Origin: an uncultured Lachnospiraceae bacterium
GTDB taxonomy: Bacteria; Bacillota; Clostridia; Lachnospirales; Lachnospiraceae
Assembly (NCBI GenBank): GCA_910577175.1
Contig: CAJTLU010000008.1
Span: forward strand, 1-64,000
DNA: 64,000 nt
Direction of reading: 5' to 3'
Below, in pieces: positions 52,430 through 61,106 of this stretch. The notes below the pieces were generated by a model that was given only the letters and a program-made list of their open reading frames with translations, had not been told where the DNA came from and searched no databases. Numbering within the stretch: position 1 is the first letter of the stretch; every line of letters starts with the position of its first letter. A program made the position numbers and the translations under genes.

Positions 52430-53674
52430 ATGGCAACCATAAAACCTTTTCTCTGTATCCGTCCGGACGCAGCGCTTGCGCACCGTGTGGCAGCGCTGCC
52501 GTACGATGTCTATAACCGCAGCGAGGCAAAGGCTGCTGCCGCAAAGGACGCCATCTCCTTTTTAAATATCGACCGTGCAGAGACCCAGTTCCCTGACGAA
52601 ACCGATACCTATGCAGACTGCGTGTATGCAAAGGCATCTGAGCTGTTACAGGCGCGTATCGCCGACGGCACTTTCCTTGCCGACCCGGTCCGCAGCTATT
52701 ATATTTACGAGCTTACGATGGACGGACGGGTACAGACCGGTATCACGGCATGCGCCTCGATTGACGACTATCTGGGCAATGTAATCAAAAAACATGAAAA
52801 CACACGCGCAGAGAAAGAGGAGGACCGCATCCGCCATGTCGATACCTGCAATGCGCAGACCGGTCCGATTTTCCTCGCCTACCGCAGAAATGAAACGATA
52901 CATAGCATTGTGGAAAAAACAAAACAGAACGCGCCGCTCTACGACTTTACTGCAGACGACGGCGTAACCCATCGTGTATTTGTGATTTCAGAGCCGTCTG
53001 ACGTCGCGGCTGTTTCGGATGCCTTTTCCAAAATTGACAGCATCTACATTGCCGACGGGCATCACCGTGCCGCTTCCGCAGTCAAGGTCGGTCTGAAACG
53101 ACGTGCCGCACATCCGGGTTATGACGGGACAGAGGAGTTCAACTTTTTCCTTTCCGTTCTGTTTCCGGAGGATGAACTGAAAATCCTGCCTTACTACCGT
53201 GTCGTCAGGGACTTAAACGGTCTGACAAAGGAAGCCTTTCTTGCCAGCATATCCGAGCACTTTACGGCAGAGCCCCTCGACAATACTGCCTTTTCCCCTT
53301 CCGAAAAGGGCACCTTCGGCATGTATCTTGACCATACCTGGTACCGGCTGACTGCCTCAGATTCCCTCCGGCAGATTACGGACCCGGTAGATTCCCTGGA
53401 TGTCTCCCTGCTGCAAAATTACCTGCTTGCTCCGGTACTTGGCATCGGCGACCCGCGTACGGACAAACGCATCGACTTTATCGGCGGTATCCGGGGCCTG
53501 GGAGAACTGGAACGCCGTGTTTCCGAAGACATGACCGTGGCATTTTCGATGTACCCGACCTCTATTTCAGAGCTGTTTGCCGTATCGGATGCCGGGCGTC
53601 TGATGCCGCCAAAGTCCACCTGGTTCGAGCCGAAGCTCCGCAGCGGCCTGTTTATCCATATGCTTGGAGATTAA
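52430..53674 (+). CDS. DUF1015-family protein
   Basis: A 414-residue cytosolic protein of the DUF1015 family. Typical stretches are VAALPYDVYNRSEAK (about 19-33), ASIDDYLGNVIKKHENTRAEKEEDRIRHVD (about 106-135), YIADGHHRAASAV (about 205-217) and the C-terminal region with GIRGLGELERRV. Function is unknown; homologues often lie near serine or amino acid metabolism genes. The ATG at 52430 follows AAAGGACAATTCTC. It stands alone with its own promoter and a terminator after it. Confidence 0.88.
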   Translation: MATIKPFLCIRPDAALAHRVAALPYDVYNRSEAKAAAAKDAISFLNIDRAETQFPDETDTYADCVYAKASELLQARIADGTFLADPVRSYYIYELTMDGRVQTGITACASIDDYLGNVIKKHENTRAEKEEDRIRHVDTCNAQTGPIFLAYRRNETIHSIVEKTKQNAPLYDFTADDGVTHRVFVISEPSDVAAVSDAFSKIDSIYIADGHHRAASAVKVGLKRRAAHPGYDGTEEFNFFLSVLFPEDELKILPYYRVVRDLNGLTKEAFLASISEHFTAEPLDNTAFSPSEKGTFGMYLDHTWYRLTASDSLRQITDPVDSLDVSLLQNYLLAPVLGIGDPRTDKRIDFIGGIRGLGELERRVSEDMTVAFSMYPTSISELFAVSDAGRLMPPKSTWFEPKLRSGLFIHMLGD

Positions 53675-53720
53675 CCGCGTTTTGTATCTCCTGCTTTTGT
53701 AATTTCCTATAAAACAAAAA

Positions 53721-53760
53721 ACTACCGCTGTCCCGGCGATTCTGCCCTGACAGCGGTAGT
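53721..53760 (-). terminator. Terminator between DUF1015 and ABC exporter genes
   Basis: ACTACCGCTGTC (53721-53732) pairs with GACAGCGGTAGT (53749-53760). The A-run at 53711-53720 gives T's on the minus strand, so it mainly terminates the exporter operon; the plus strand may also use it. Confidence 0.85.
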
Positions 53761-53810
53761 TCTGTTCCAGTTCTATTCTGTTTCTTCCTGCGTTTTTCCT
53801 GACCTATCTT

Positions 53811-55754
53811 CTATTCCAGTTCAAACGCCCCGGTATAAAGCCTGTAGTACGTACCCTTTTCCTCAATCAGCTTTTCATGGCTTCCGCGCTCGATAATAGA
53901 GCCGTGATCCAGTACCATAATGACATCCGAATTCTTTACCGTAGACAAACGGTGTGCAATGACAAATACGGTACGTCCTTCCATCAGGGAATCCATGCCC
54001 TTTTGCACAATTGCCTCGGTACGCGTATCAATCGAGGACGTCGCCTCGTCCAGAATCATAACCGGCGGGTCCGCAACCGCTGCCCTTGCAATGGCAAGAA
54101 GCTGACGCTGGCCTTGGGAAAGATTTGCGCCGTTTCCGGCAAGCATCGTCTGATACCCCTGCGGCAGACGGGTAATAAAGTCGTCGGCGCCTGCAAGCTT
54201 TGCCGCCGCAATACACTCCTCGTCGGTTGCATCCAGCTTACCGTAGCGGATGTTCTCCATTACGGTGCCGGTAAAGAGATTCGTCTCCTGCAGCACGATA
54301 CCGAGGGAACGACGCAGGTCTGCTTTCTTAATCTTATTGATATTGATGCCGTCATACCGGATTTTACCGTCGGCAATGTCATAAAAACGGTTAATCAGGT
54401 TCGTAATCGTCGTCTTTCCGGCGCCGGTTGCACCTACAAACGCCACCTTCTGGCCCGGTTCCGCAAAGACAGTGACATTATGCAGCACCATCTTATCCTC
54501 GTCATAGCCGAAATCCACCTCATTCAGACGCACATCGCCGCGTAACAGCGTATACGTTACGGTGCCGTCCGCCTGGTGCGGGTGCTTCCATGCCCATGTA
54601 CCGGTGCGCTCCACACTCTCCGTTATCGTTCCGTCCGGCGCCACGACAGCGTTCACCAACGTAACATAACCGTCGTCCACCTCCGGCGCCTGGTCTAACA
54701 GGTCAAAAATACGCTCCGCACCTGCCATACCCATAATCACGGAATTTAACTGCTGGGAAACCTGACTGATATTTCCCGAAAACTGCTTTGTCATATTTAA
54801 GAACGGCACTACAATACTGATGCTGAACGCCATCCCGGAAATGCTCAGGTTCGGCGCATCTGTAAGGAGAAAGAGTCCTCCTGCAAGCGCCACTGCCACA
54901 TACAGCACATTGCCGATGTTATTGAGAATCGGCATCAGCATATTGGCATACTGGTTTGCCTTTCTGGAATCCTCATACAGCGCCTCGTTAATTTTGTCAA
55001 AATCCAGTCCGCTCTTTTCCTCGTGGCAGAACACCTTGACCACCTTCTGGCCGTTCATCATTTCCTCAACAAAGCCTTCGGTTTTTCCGATTGCCTGCTG
55101 CTGGCGCAAAAAGAACTTCGCGGAATTTCCGCCGATTTTCTTCGTCACAAGCGTCATTGCCGCAACCCCGAGCACGACAAGAATCGTCATCCATACGCTG
55201 AAATACAGCATAATACTAAACACCGTAATTACCACAATCCCGGAAATCAAAAGCTGCGGAATCGACTGGGATACGAGCTGCCGCAGCGTATCAATGTCGT
55301 TGGTATAATAGCTCATAATATCGCCGTGATTGTTCTGGTCAAAATACTTAACCGGAAGGTTCTGCATCCCGTCAAACATCTTGCAGCGCATCTTCTTTAA
55401 GAATCCCTGCGTAATCACTGCCATCATCTGTGTATAAACAAACGCGGAAATCAGGGACAGTACATAAAAGAACGCCAGCCGGAGTACCCATGACATAATC
55501 TCACCGCCAGCCGTGTCCCAGTCGCCGGAACGGTAATACTTTTCGATAACCGCAATTACATTCTGCATAAAGAGCGCCGGAATGGAGCTGACAACCGCAG
55601 AAAATACAATACACAGCAGCACAAGGGGCAGCCGCACCGGATAGAACCCGAACAGCATGGAAAGCAGGCGCTTTAACATTCCTTTTTTCATCTTCGGGCG
55701 CTTCCCAGGCATCTTCCCGGACATCCCGCCGTTTTGCGTTTCCTTATTCGGCAT
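53811..55754 (-). CDS. ABC-type multidrug exporter half, catalytic subunit
   Basis: A 647-residue protein with an ABC exporter transmembrane domain (six helices, about 55-370) and a nucleotide-binding domain (about 420-640): Walker A GATGAGKTT, signature LSQGQRQ, Walker B VMILDEATSSID and H-loop IAHRLST. The catalytic Glu is present. The N-terminal tail (MPNKETQNGGMSGKMPGKR) is unusual. GGAGGTGACGACG precedes the start at 55754; it overlaps the last codons of the upstream subunit (11 bases), so they form a heterodimer. Substrate unknown. Confidence 0.92.
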   Translation of the reverse strand: MPNKETQNGGMSGKMPGKRPKMKKGMLKRLLSMLFGFYPVRLPLVLLCIVFSAVVSSIPALFMQNVIAVIEKYYRSGDWDTAGGEIMSWVLRLAFFYVLSLISAFVYTQMMAVITQGFLKKMRCKMFDGMQNLPVKYFDQNNHGDIMSYYTNDIDTLRQLVSQSIPQLLISGIVVITVFSIMLYFSVWMTILVVLGVAAMTLVTKKIGGNSAKFFLRQQQAIGKTEGFVEEMMNGQKVVKVFCHEEKSGLDFDKINEALYEDSRKANQYANMLMPILNNIGNVLYVAVALAGGLFLLTDAPNLSISGMAFSISIVVPFLNMTKQFSGNISQVSQQLNSVIMGMAGAERIFDLLDQAPEVDDGYVTLVNAVVAPDGTITESVERTGTWAWKHPHQADGTVTYTLLRGDVRLNEVDFGYDEDKMVLHNVTVFAEPGQKVAFVGATGAGKTTITNLINRFYDIADGKIRYDGININKIKKADLRRSLGIVLQETNLFTGTVMENIRYGKLDATDEECIAAAKLAGADDFITRLPQGYQTMLAGNGANLSQGQRQLLAIARAAVADPPVMILDEATSSIDTRTEAIVQKGMDSLMEGRTVFVIAHRLSTVKNSDVIMVLDHGSIIERGSHEKLIEEKGTYYRLYTGAFELE

Positions 55755-57498
55755 CGTCGTCACCTCCCTTGTTCTGCGAAGTGTATACCTCTTGGTAAAT
55801 CTCATTGGTCGCAAGCAGCTCTTCGTGCGTGCCTGCCGCCAGAATACGGCCCTTATCCATCACGACAATCTTATCGGCATCCTGTACCGAAGAAAGCCGT
55901 TGGGCAATAATAATCTTTGTCGTCTCCGGAATAAACTCCCGGAACGCCTTCCGGATTAACGCATCCGTACGGGTATCCACCGCGCTGGTGGAATCGTCCA
56001 GAATCAGAATCTTCGGCTTCTTTAACAATGCCCTTGCAATACAAAGACGCTGCTTCTGACCTCCGGATACATTCGCTCCGCCCTGCTCTATGTAGGTGTC
56101 GTAGCCGTCCGGAAAGCTGCTGATAAACTCGTCTGCCTGTGCCAGACGACATGCCTCCTTTATCTCCTCGTCGGTTGCATCCGGATTTCCCCAGCGGAGA
56201 TTTTCCTTAATCGTACCGGAAAACAGCACGTTCTTTTGCAGCACGACCGCTACCTGGTTCCGCAGCGTCTCCAGGTCATACTCCTTTACATCCCTGCCGC
56301 CGACAAAAACTGTCCCTTCGGTTACATCGTATAACCGGGAAATCAGCTGGATTAACGAAGTTTTGGACGAGCCGGTGCCGCCCAGAATCCCAATGGTTTC
56401 TCCCGACGCAATCTGCAGATTGATGTCAGAAAGCGCAAACCGCTCTGCCTTTTGCGAATACTTAAAGCTGACGTTTTCAAAGCGGACCGAGCCGTCCTTT
56501 ACCTCGTAAACCGGCTGCTCCGGATTCGTAAGCGTGGAGTTTTCCTCTAATACCTCCACAATACGTTCTGCCGATTCACTTGCCATCGTCAGCATAACGA
56601 AAATCATGGAAAGCATCATCAGGGAACTCAGAATCATAAAACCATACGTCAGCATTGCGGAAAACTGTCCCACATCCAGAGCCAGTCCCTGCGAGGTGAT
56701 AATCAGGTAGGAGCCAAAGGACAATACTGCAATCATATCGATATACAGACAGAACTGCATAAGCGGCGAGTTAAAAGCTACGATACGCTCTGCCTTTGTA
56801 AAATCCTTGCACACATCCTCTGCAGCCTTTTCAAACTTCCCCTTCTCATACTCTTCCCGCACATAGGATTTTACCACGCGCATCCCTTTTACATTTTCCT
56901 GAATCGAACTGTTTAAGTTATCGTATTTGCGGAACACACGGCGGAACATCGGCATTGCCTTTTTTACCACTACCGCCAGACCGAAGCCCAGAATCGGCAC
57001 AACGACAACAAACATCAACGCAAGCCTGCCGCCCATAATAAAGGACATGATAATCGCAAAAACAAACATGAGCGGGCTACGGATTGCAATACGGATTAAC
57101 ATCATATAGGCCATCTGCACGTTTGCAACGTCCGTTGTCAGACGGGTCACAAGGGACGACGCAGAAAACCTGTCGATGTTTTCAAAAGAATACTCCTGGA
57201 TCCGGTAATACATATCATGCCGCAGATTCTTTGCAAAGCCGCAGGATGCCTTGGAACCGGTCACGCCTGCCAGCGCTCCGAACATAAGCGATATGCATGC
57301 CATCACAAGAAGAACCAGGCCATAACGCAGGATAACAGGAAACTCGCATTCCGCCTTAATCTGGTTCACCAGCTCGGCAATCACAAAAGGAATCAGACAC
57401 TCCATGACTACCTCGCCAATCATCAGAAACGGCGTCAGAATGGAAGCCTTCTTATACTCCCTGACACTGCCTGACAGCTTTTTAAGCATACTAAACAT
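55744..57498 (-). CDS. ABC-type multidrug exporter half, degenerate-site subunit
   Basis: A 584-residue exporter half with six TM helices (about 15-310) and a nucleotide-binding domain (about 345-570). Walker A is GGTGSSKTS with Ser in place of the third Gly, the signature is VSGGQKQR and Walker B ends ILILDDSTSAVD, where Asp replaces the catalytic Glu. This is typical of one half of a heterodimeric exporter with one degenerate site (BmrC/D, TM287/288 type). It is the first gene of the pair. RBS GGAGGCATAAGGT. A promoter at 57587-57615 precedes it. Confidence 0.9.
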   Translation of the reverse strand: MFSMLKKLSGSVREYKKASILTPFLMIGEVVMECLIPFVIAELVNQIKAECEFPVILRYGLVLLVMACISLMFGALAGVTGSKASCGFAKNLRHDMYYRIQEYSFENIDRFSASSLVTRLTTDVANVQMAYMMLIRIAIRSPLMFVFAIIMSFIMGGRLALMFVVVVPILGFGLAVVVKKAMPMFRRVFRKYDNLNSSIQENVKGMRVVKSYVREEYEKGKFEKAAEDVCKDFTKAERIVAFNSPLMQFCLYIDMIAVLSFGSYLIITSQGLALDVGQFSAMLTYGFMILSSLMMLSMIFVMLTMASESAERIVEVLEENSTLTNPEQPVYEVKDGSVRFENVSFKYSQKAERFALSDINLQIASGETIGILGGTGSSKTSLIQLISRLYDVTEGTVFVGGRDVKEYDLETLRNQVAVVLQKNVLFSGTIKENLRWGNPDATDEEIKEACRLAQADEFISSFPDGYDTYIEQGGANVSGGQKQRLCIARALLKKPKILILDDSTSAVDTRTDALIRKAFREFIPETTKIIIAQRLSSVQDADKIVVMDKGRILAAGTHEELLATNEIYQEVYTSQNKGGDDDAE

Positions 57499-57586
57499 AC
57501 CTTATGCCTCCTTTAAACAAAAAGCACATCGCAGTAATTTCCGGGTCTCTGCAACCACCCGGATTTTCGTGATGTACTGATTAGTT

Positions 57587-57615
57587 AGTGTATCACACAA
57601 TTTTTTTAAAATCAA
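57587..57615 (-). promoter_or_regulatory. Promoter of the exporter pair
   Basis: On the minus strand TTGATT (57610-57615), 17 bases and TACACT (57587-57592). A 6 bp stem CCGGGT/ACCCGG lies in the leader. No regulator gene is adjacent. Confidence 0.55.
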
Positions 57616-57699
57616 TGCGTTCTCACAAATTTTTCACTTTTTTAAGAAATTTTCCAGTGAGACAGGGATATCCGTATTGCCCCCGTTTACGTCCAGGAT

Positions 57700-57949
57700 T
57701 TGAATTTCCGCATTTTTTAGTGACCCTGAAAGTTCCAACGGCTGTCTGGCAGTTTAATTTTGCATTTATCCGAAGAACCGCGGCTTTTAGCGGAACCAGA
57801 ATCACCCCTTAGAGATGTTTAGGCGCGAGGACGCCACCGAGCGGCTTAACAGCTCTTAGAGGAAGTCCGGCAAAGCGTAGTGCTTACAAAATCAGGATAA
57901 CAGGCGGCGACTGGGACATAACATGACATGTAAAATGCGGAAACTCAAG
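57700..57949 (+). repeat. Full copy C of the palindromic repeat element
   Basis: Left end TTGAATTTCCGCATTTTTTAG, right end AAAATGCGGAAACTCAAG, with the same core (GAGGACGCCACCGAGCGGC, TTAACAGCTCTTAGAGGAAG). The inner inverted arms are less perfect than in copies A and B. It lies directly upstream of the thrS promoter; its right end is 11 bases from the -35 box. Confidence 0.88.
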
Positions 57950-57959
57950 CTCCGGACTC

Positions 57960-57988
57960 TTGACACACGCAACCCATCGTGCTATAAT
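57960..57988 (+). promoter_or_regulatory. Promoter of the thrS T-box transcript
   Basis: Consensus TTGACA (57960-57965), 17 bases and TATAAT (57983-57988). Transcription would begin near 57995. Confidence 0.88.
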
Positions 57989-57994
57989 AACCGC

Positions 57995-58254
57995 AATTAG
58001 CATGAGAAAAAGCGATAACGGAAACGAGTAGCACAGGAACTGCATCCAGAGAGAGCATTGTACGGTGGAAGATGCTTATGTAAAGTCCCCTGCGAAAACC
58101 ACTCCAGAGCTGCAGCGCCGAAAGGAGAGTAAGCGCTGCCGTACACCTGCGTTAAAGGTTAGGATTTGATGGAATCCGAAGTGAAAAATTAAGGTGGAAC
58201 CGTGCAGACAGCACCCTTAAAGATACGTATTTTGTGTCTTTGAGAGTGCTTTTT
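57995..58254 (+). promoter_or_regulatory. T-box riboswitch upstream of thrS
   Basis: The 14-base T-box motif AAGGTGGAACCGTG is at 58191-58204. Other landmarks are AGAGAG near 58048 and AGTAGCACAGG, typical of stem I. The terminator (AGCACCCTTAAAGA pairing with TCTTTGAGAGTGCT, then TTTT, 58210-58254) competes with the antiterminator. Uncharged tRNA(Thr) should allow read-through; an ACC at 58098-58100 is a candidate specifier codon (inference). Confidence 0.93.
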
Positions 58255-58310
58255 CTTATGTTAATCAACCGTTACTCGAACAAAGTTTCAAAAAAGAAAG
58301 GATGATGAAC

Positions 58311-60077
58311 ATGAAGATTCTTAAGAAAGACGGTTCCGTCGAAGAGGTAAGCTTTGAAGAAGCTTTAGGGAAGCAGGCCTTCTGGCACACAAGTGCGCAC
58401 ATTCTGGCACAGGCGGTAAAACGCCTCTGGCCGGATACCCTGTGCGCCATCGGTCCCGCCATTGCAGAGGGGTTTTACTATGACTTTTCGTTTTCTTTTG
58501 ATTTTTCCGCAGAGTATTTTGGAGAAATTGAAGCCGAGATGAAAAAAATTGTCCGGGAAAACCTGCAGCTGCGGCACTATACCTTAAGCCGTGAAAAAGC
58601 CCTTGCGCTTATGGAGGAAAAGGGCGAGCCGTACAAAGCGGAGCTTATCCGTGACCTCCCGGAGGAGGAGGAATTAAGCTTCTATCAGCAGGGCAACTAT
58701 GTGGAGCTGTGCGCCGGGCCTCATGTGGCATATACGAGCGCGGTAAAAGCACTCCGGCTCTTGTCCACCGCCGGCGCTTATTGGCGGGGAGACGAAAAAA
58801 AGCCGATGCTGACCAGGATTTACGGTATCTCCTTCCCAAGCCGAGGCATGCTGGACGAGTATCTGGCAAAGCTGGAGGAAGCGAAAAAACGCGACCACAG
58901 GAAGCTTGGCAGGGAGCTTTCGCTGTTCATGCTTTCCGACGAGGGACCTGGCTTTCCGTTTTTCCTTCCGAAAGGAATGATTCTGAAAAACCTGCTGATT
59001 GATTACTGGAGAAAGCTCCATACGAGAGAAGGCTATCTGGAAATTTCCACGCCGATGCTGTTAAACCGCGAGCTTTGGGAAACCTCCGGACACTGGGAGC
59101 ATTACAGGGAAAACATGTATACTACCGTCATTGACGGAACAGACTTCGCGATTAAGCCGATGAACTGTCCGGGCGGCATGCTGGTATACAAAGCGGCGCC
59201 GCATTCCTACCGCGAGCTTCCGCTGCGTATCGGGGAGCTCGGGCTGGTACACCGCCACGAAAAATCCGGCACTCTGCACGGTCTGATGCGTGCCCGCTGC
59301 TTTACCCAGGATGACGCCCACATTTTTATGACGCCGGAACAGATTCCCAGGGAAATCAAGGGAGTGATACGCCTGATTGACGAGCTTTACTCTATTTTCG
59401 GCTTCCAGTATCATGTAGAGCTTTCTACCCGGCCGGAAAACTCCATCGGAAGCGACCAGGACTGGGAGCTTGCTACCGACGGCTTGAAAAGCGCACTGGA
59501 GGATTTGTCGCTCCCTTATATTATCAATGAGGGCGACGGCGCCTTTTACGGTCCGAAGATTGATTTCCACTTAAAGGACTCCATCGGGAGAACATGGCAG
59601 TGCGGGACCATCCAGCTGGATTTCCAGCTGCCGCAGCGGTTTGAAGCGGAATACACCGGGCCGGACGGGGAAAAGCACCGTCCGATTATGATACACCGGG
59701 TTATCTTCGGCTCCATAGAACGCTTTATCGGAATCTTAATTGAGCATTTTGCCGGGAAATTCCCGCTGTGGCTCTCCCCGGTACAAATAAAAATTCTGCC
59801 GATTTCAGACAAATTTACCGATTACGCAAAGTCCGTAGAAAAAACACTGAAACAAGAAGGTTTCCGCTGCGAGCTGGATGCAAGGGCGGAAAAAATCGGC
59901 TACAAAATACGGGAAGCCAGAACAGAACGAGTTCCTTATCTCCTTATCCTCGGGGAAAAGGAAGCGGAAAGCGGCCATGTCTCGGTCCGCAAAAGAGACG
60001 AGGGTGACCTCGGAAGTATGCCGCTTGCACAGCTGACAGGGCTTCTGCACACCGAAAACGCCCAGTTTACCCTTTAA
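58311..60077 (+). CDS. thrS: Threonine-tRNA ligase lacking the TGS domain
   Basis: A 588-residue class II aminoacyl-tRNA synthetase. The TGS domain usually found in the first 60 residues is absent; the protein starts with the editing (SAD) domain: HTSAHILAQAVKRLW and CAGPHV hold the editing-site residues. The catalytic core has MNCPGGM (zinc Cys), LGLVHRHEKSGTLHGLMR (motif 2) and IHRVIFGSIERFI (motif 3). The anticodon-binding domain closes the protein. Start 58311 (third ATG) is set by GAAAGG 9 bases upstream; ATGs at 58302 and 58305 lack spacing. Regulation is by the T-box just upstream. Forms lacking TGS occur in some Firmicutes. Confidence 0.95.
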   Translation: MKILKKDGSVEEVSFEEALGKQAFWHTSAHILAQAVKRLWPDTLCAIGPAIAEGFYYDFSFSFDFSAEYFGEIEAEMKKIVRENLQLRHYTLSREKALALMEEKGEPYKAELIRDLPEEEELSFYQQGNYVELCAGPHVAYTSAVKALRLLSTAGAYWRGDEKKPMLTRIYGISFPSRGMLDEYLAKLEEAKKRDHRKLGRELSLFMLSDEGPGFPFFLPKGMILKNLLIDYWRKLHTREGYLEISTPMLLNRELWETSGHWEHYRENMYTTVIDGTDFAIKPMNCPGGMLVYKAAPHSYRELPLRIGELGLVHRHEKSGTLHGLMRARCFTQDDAHIFMTPEQIPREIKGVIRLIDELYSIFGFQYHVELSTRPENSIGSDQDWELATDGLKSALEDLSLPYIINEGDGAFYGPKIDFHLKDSIGRTWQCGTIQLDFQLPQRFEAEYTGPDGEKHRPIMIHRVIFGSIERFIGILIEHFAGKFPLWLSPVQIKILPISDKFTDYAKSVEKTLKQEGFRCELDARAEKIGYKIREARTERVPYLLILGEKEAESGHVSVRKRDEGDLGSMPLAQLTGLLHTENAQFTL

Positions 60078-60090
60078 AAAGGATTTTTAC

Positions 60091-60124
60091 AGCCGGGGCT
60101 GCCGCACAAAGCGCAGCCCCGGCT
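60091..60124 (+). terminator. Terminator of thrS
   Basis: AGCCGGGGCTGC (60091-60102) and GCAGCCCCGGCT (60113-60124) form a perfect 12-pair stem with loop CGCACAAAGC. No T-run follows, so efficiency is uncertain. Confidence 0.7.
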
Positions 60125-60171
60125 TACAAGCAGAGAGTATCTTTTCCTGTAAAGGGAATACAGGTGCCCTA

Positions 60172-60310
60172 TTTTTGCATGCGCAACACTACACCGGACT
60201 TCCTCCAAGAGCTGTTACGCCGCTCGGTGACGTCCTCGCGCCTAACCAGCTCTATGAGGTGATTCCGGTTCCGTTAGAAACGCGGTCCTTCGGACAAATG
60301 CAAAATAAGA
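60172..60310 (-). repeat. Inverted core copy of the palindromic element, ends lost
   Basis: Starting TTTTTGCATGCGCAACAC and ending AAATGCAAAATAAG, this stretch is the reverse complement of the core of copies A-C (CCGCTCGGTG, CTCGCGCCTAACCAGC, TGAGGTGATTCCGGTTCCG). The terminal CTTGAG/CTCAAG ends are missing. Opposite orientation relative to thrS. Confidence 0.8.
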
Positions 60311-60354
60311 CGCCCGGAGCCGCTTCCCTTCGTGCGGCATTCCCCGGATTTTCC

Positions 60355-61026
60355 TTATAATCTCCCGAGCGTGTCCCGGCACCATGTCAGCAGCAGGGAT
60401 AAGGCCGCGTCAAAATCAAATTCAAATTCCGTAGCCTCCTGTAGCTGCTGCGGCAGGACGAATACCTCCTTGTCCTGCCCCTCCAGATGACAAAGCAGCT
60501 CCGCCTTAGAATTATGGAATACTCCTGTTTCAAGAAAGCATAGATTTTGAAGAATGTAAAATACCTGCTTGCAGGCTGCGGGCAGCCTTGCAACATTTTT
60601 TTCCCGGCTCGCATACAAATACCGGTGACAGAGCTCATGGTAAAGGTTTCCTACGCTGACCTTGATAAAGTTCTTTTCGTCCTCCACCGTATATTCCGGG
60701 AGACATTCTGACAGGGTTCCGTACAAATCCTTTGTTGTATGGACTAAATGGCACGCCTCCAAGGGATTCCAGGCTGCCAGCTCCTCCCTCCCGCAGAGAA
60801 AGCCGCAGGACTTTTCATAATCCCCGACATCGACCAGCGTCTCCCTGTATCGCTTTAAATCCTCCACCGTTATACCATCAATGACTGCCATAATATCAAT
60901 ATCGCTGTTTTCGTGTGCTTCATTTCTGAGATAGCTGCCCTGCAAGCCAAGGTAAACAAGCCTTTCACCAAACCTGTCTTTCAAATGCTTCAAAAGCTTT
61001 TCTGTATATGTTTCGATATGCACCAT
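60355..61026 (-). CDS. Nucleotidyltransferase-domain protein
   Basis: A 223-residue protein with an N-terminal nucleotidyltransferase fold (about 1-110): the GSYLRNEAHENSDIDIM motif (about 30-46) gives the GS and two Asp of the catalytic site. The C-terminal half is helical and resembles HEPN/aminoglycoside nucleotidyltransferase partners. Role unknown; such proteins modify tRNA, antibiotics or proteins. GGAGGAGTCCTGG precedes the start at 61026. It lies alone, 80 bases from the HelD gene end. Confidence 0.85.
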   Translation of the reverse strand: MVHIETYTEKLLKHLKDRFGERLVYLGLQGSYLRNEAHENSDIDIMAVIDGITVEDLKRYRETLVDVGDYEKSCGFLCGREELAAWNPLEACHLVHTTKDLYGTLSECLPEYTVEDEKNFIKVSVGNLYHELCHRYLYASREKNVARLPAACKQVFYILQNLCFLETGVFHNSKAELLCHLEGQDKEVFVLPQQLQEATEFEFDFDAALSLLLTWCRDTLGRL

Positions 61027-61106
61027 CCAGGACTCCTCCATTCTGTTATTTCATTCCCTGTCCTTTTATGATAAATGATAAGCTTTTCGCGGCGGGCGCC
61101 CGGGCG

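Noticed and set aside
60175..60360. Plus-strand frame across the inverted repeat core
   Set aside because: Repeat-derived and unsupported.
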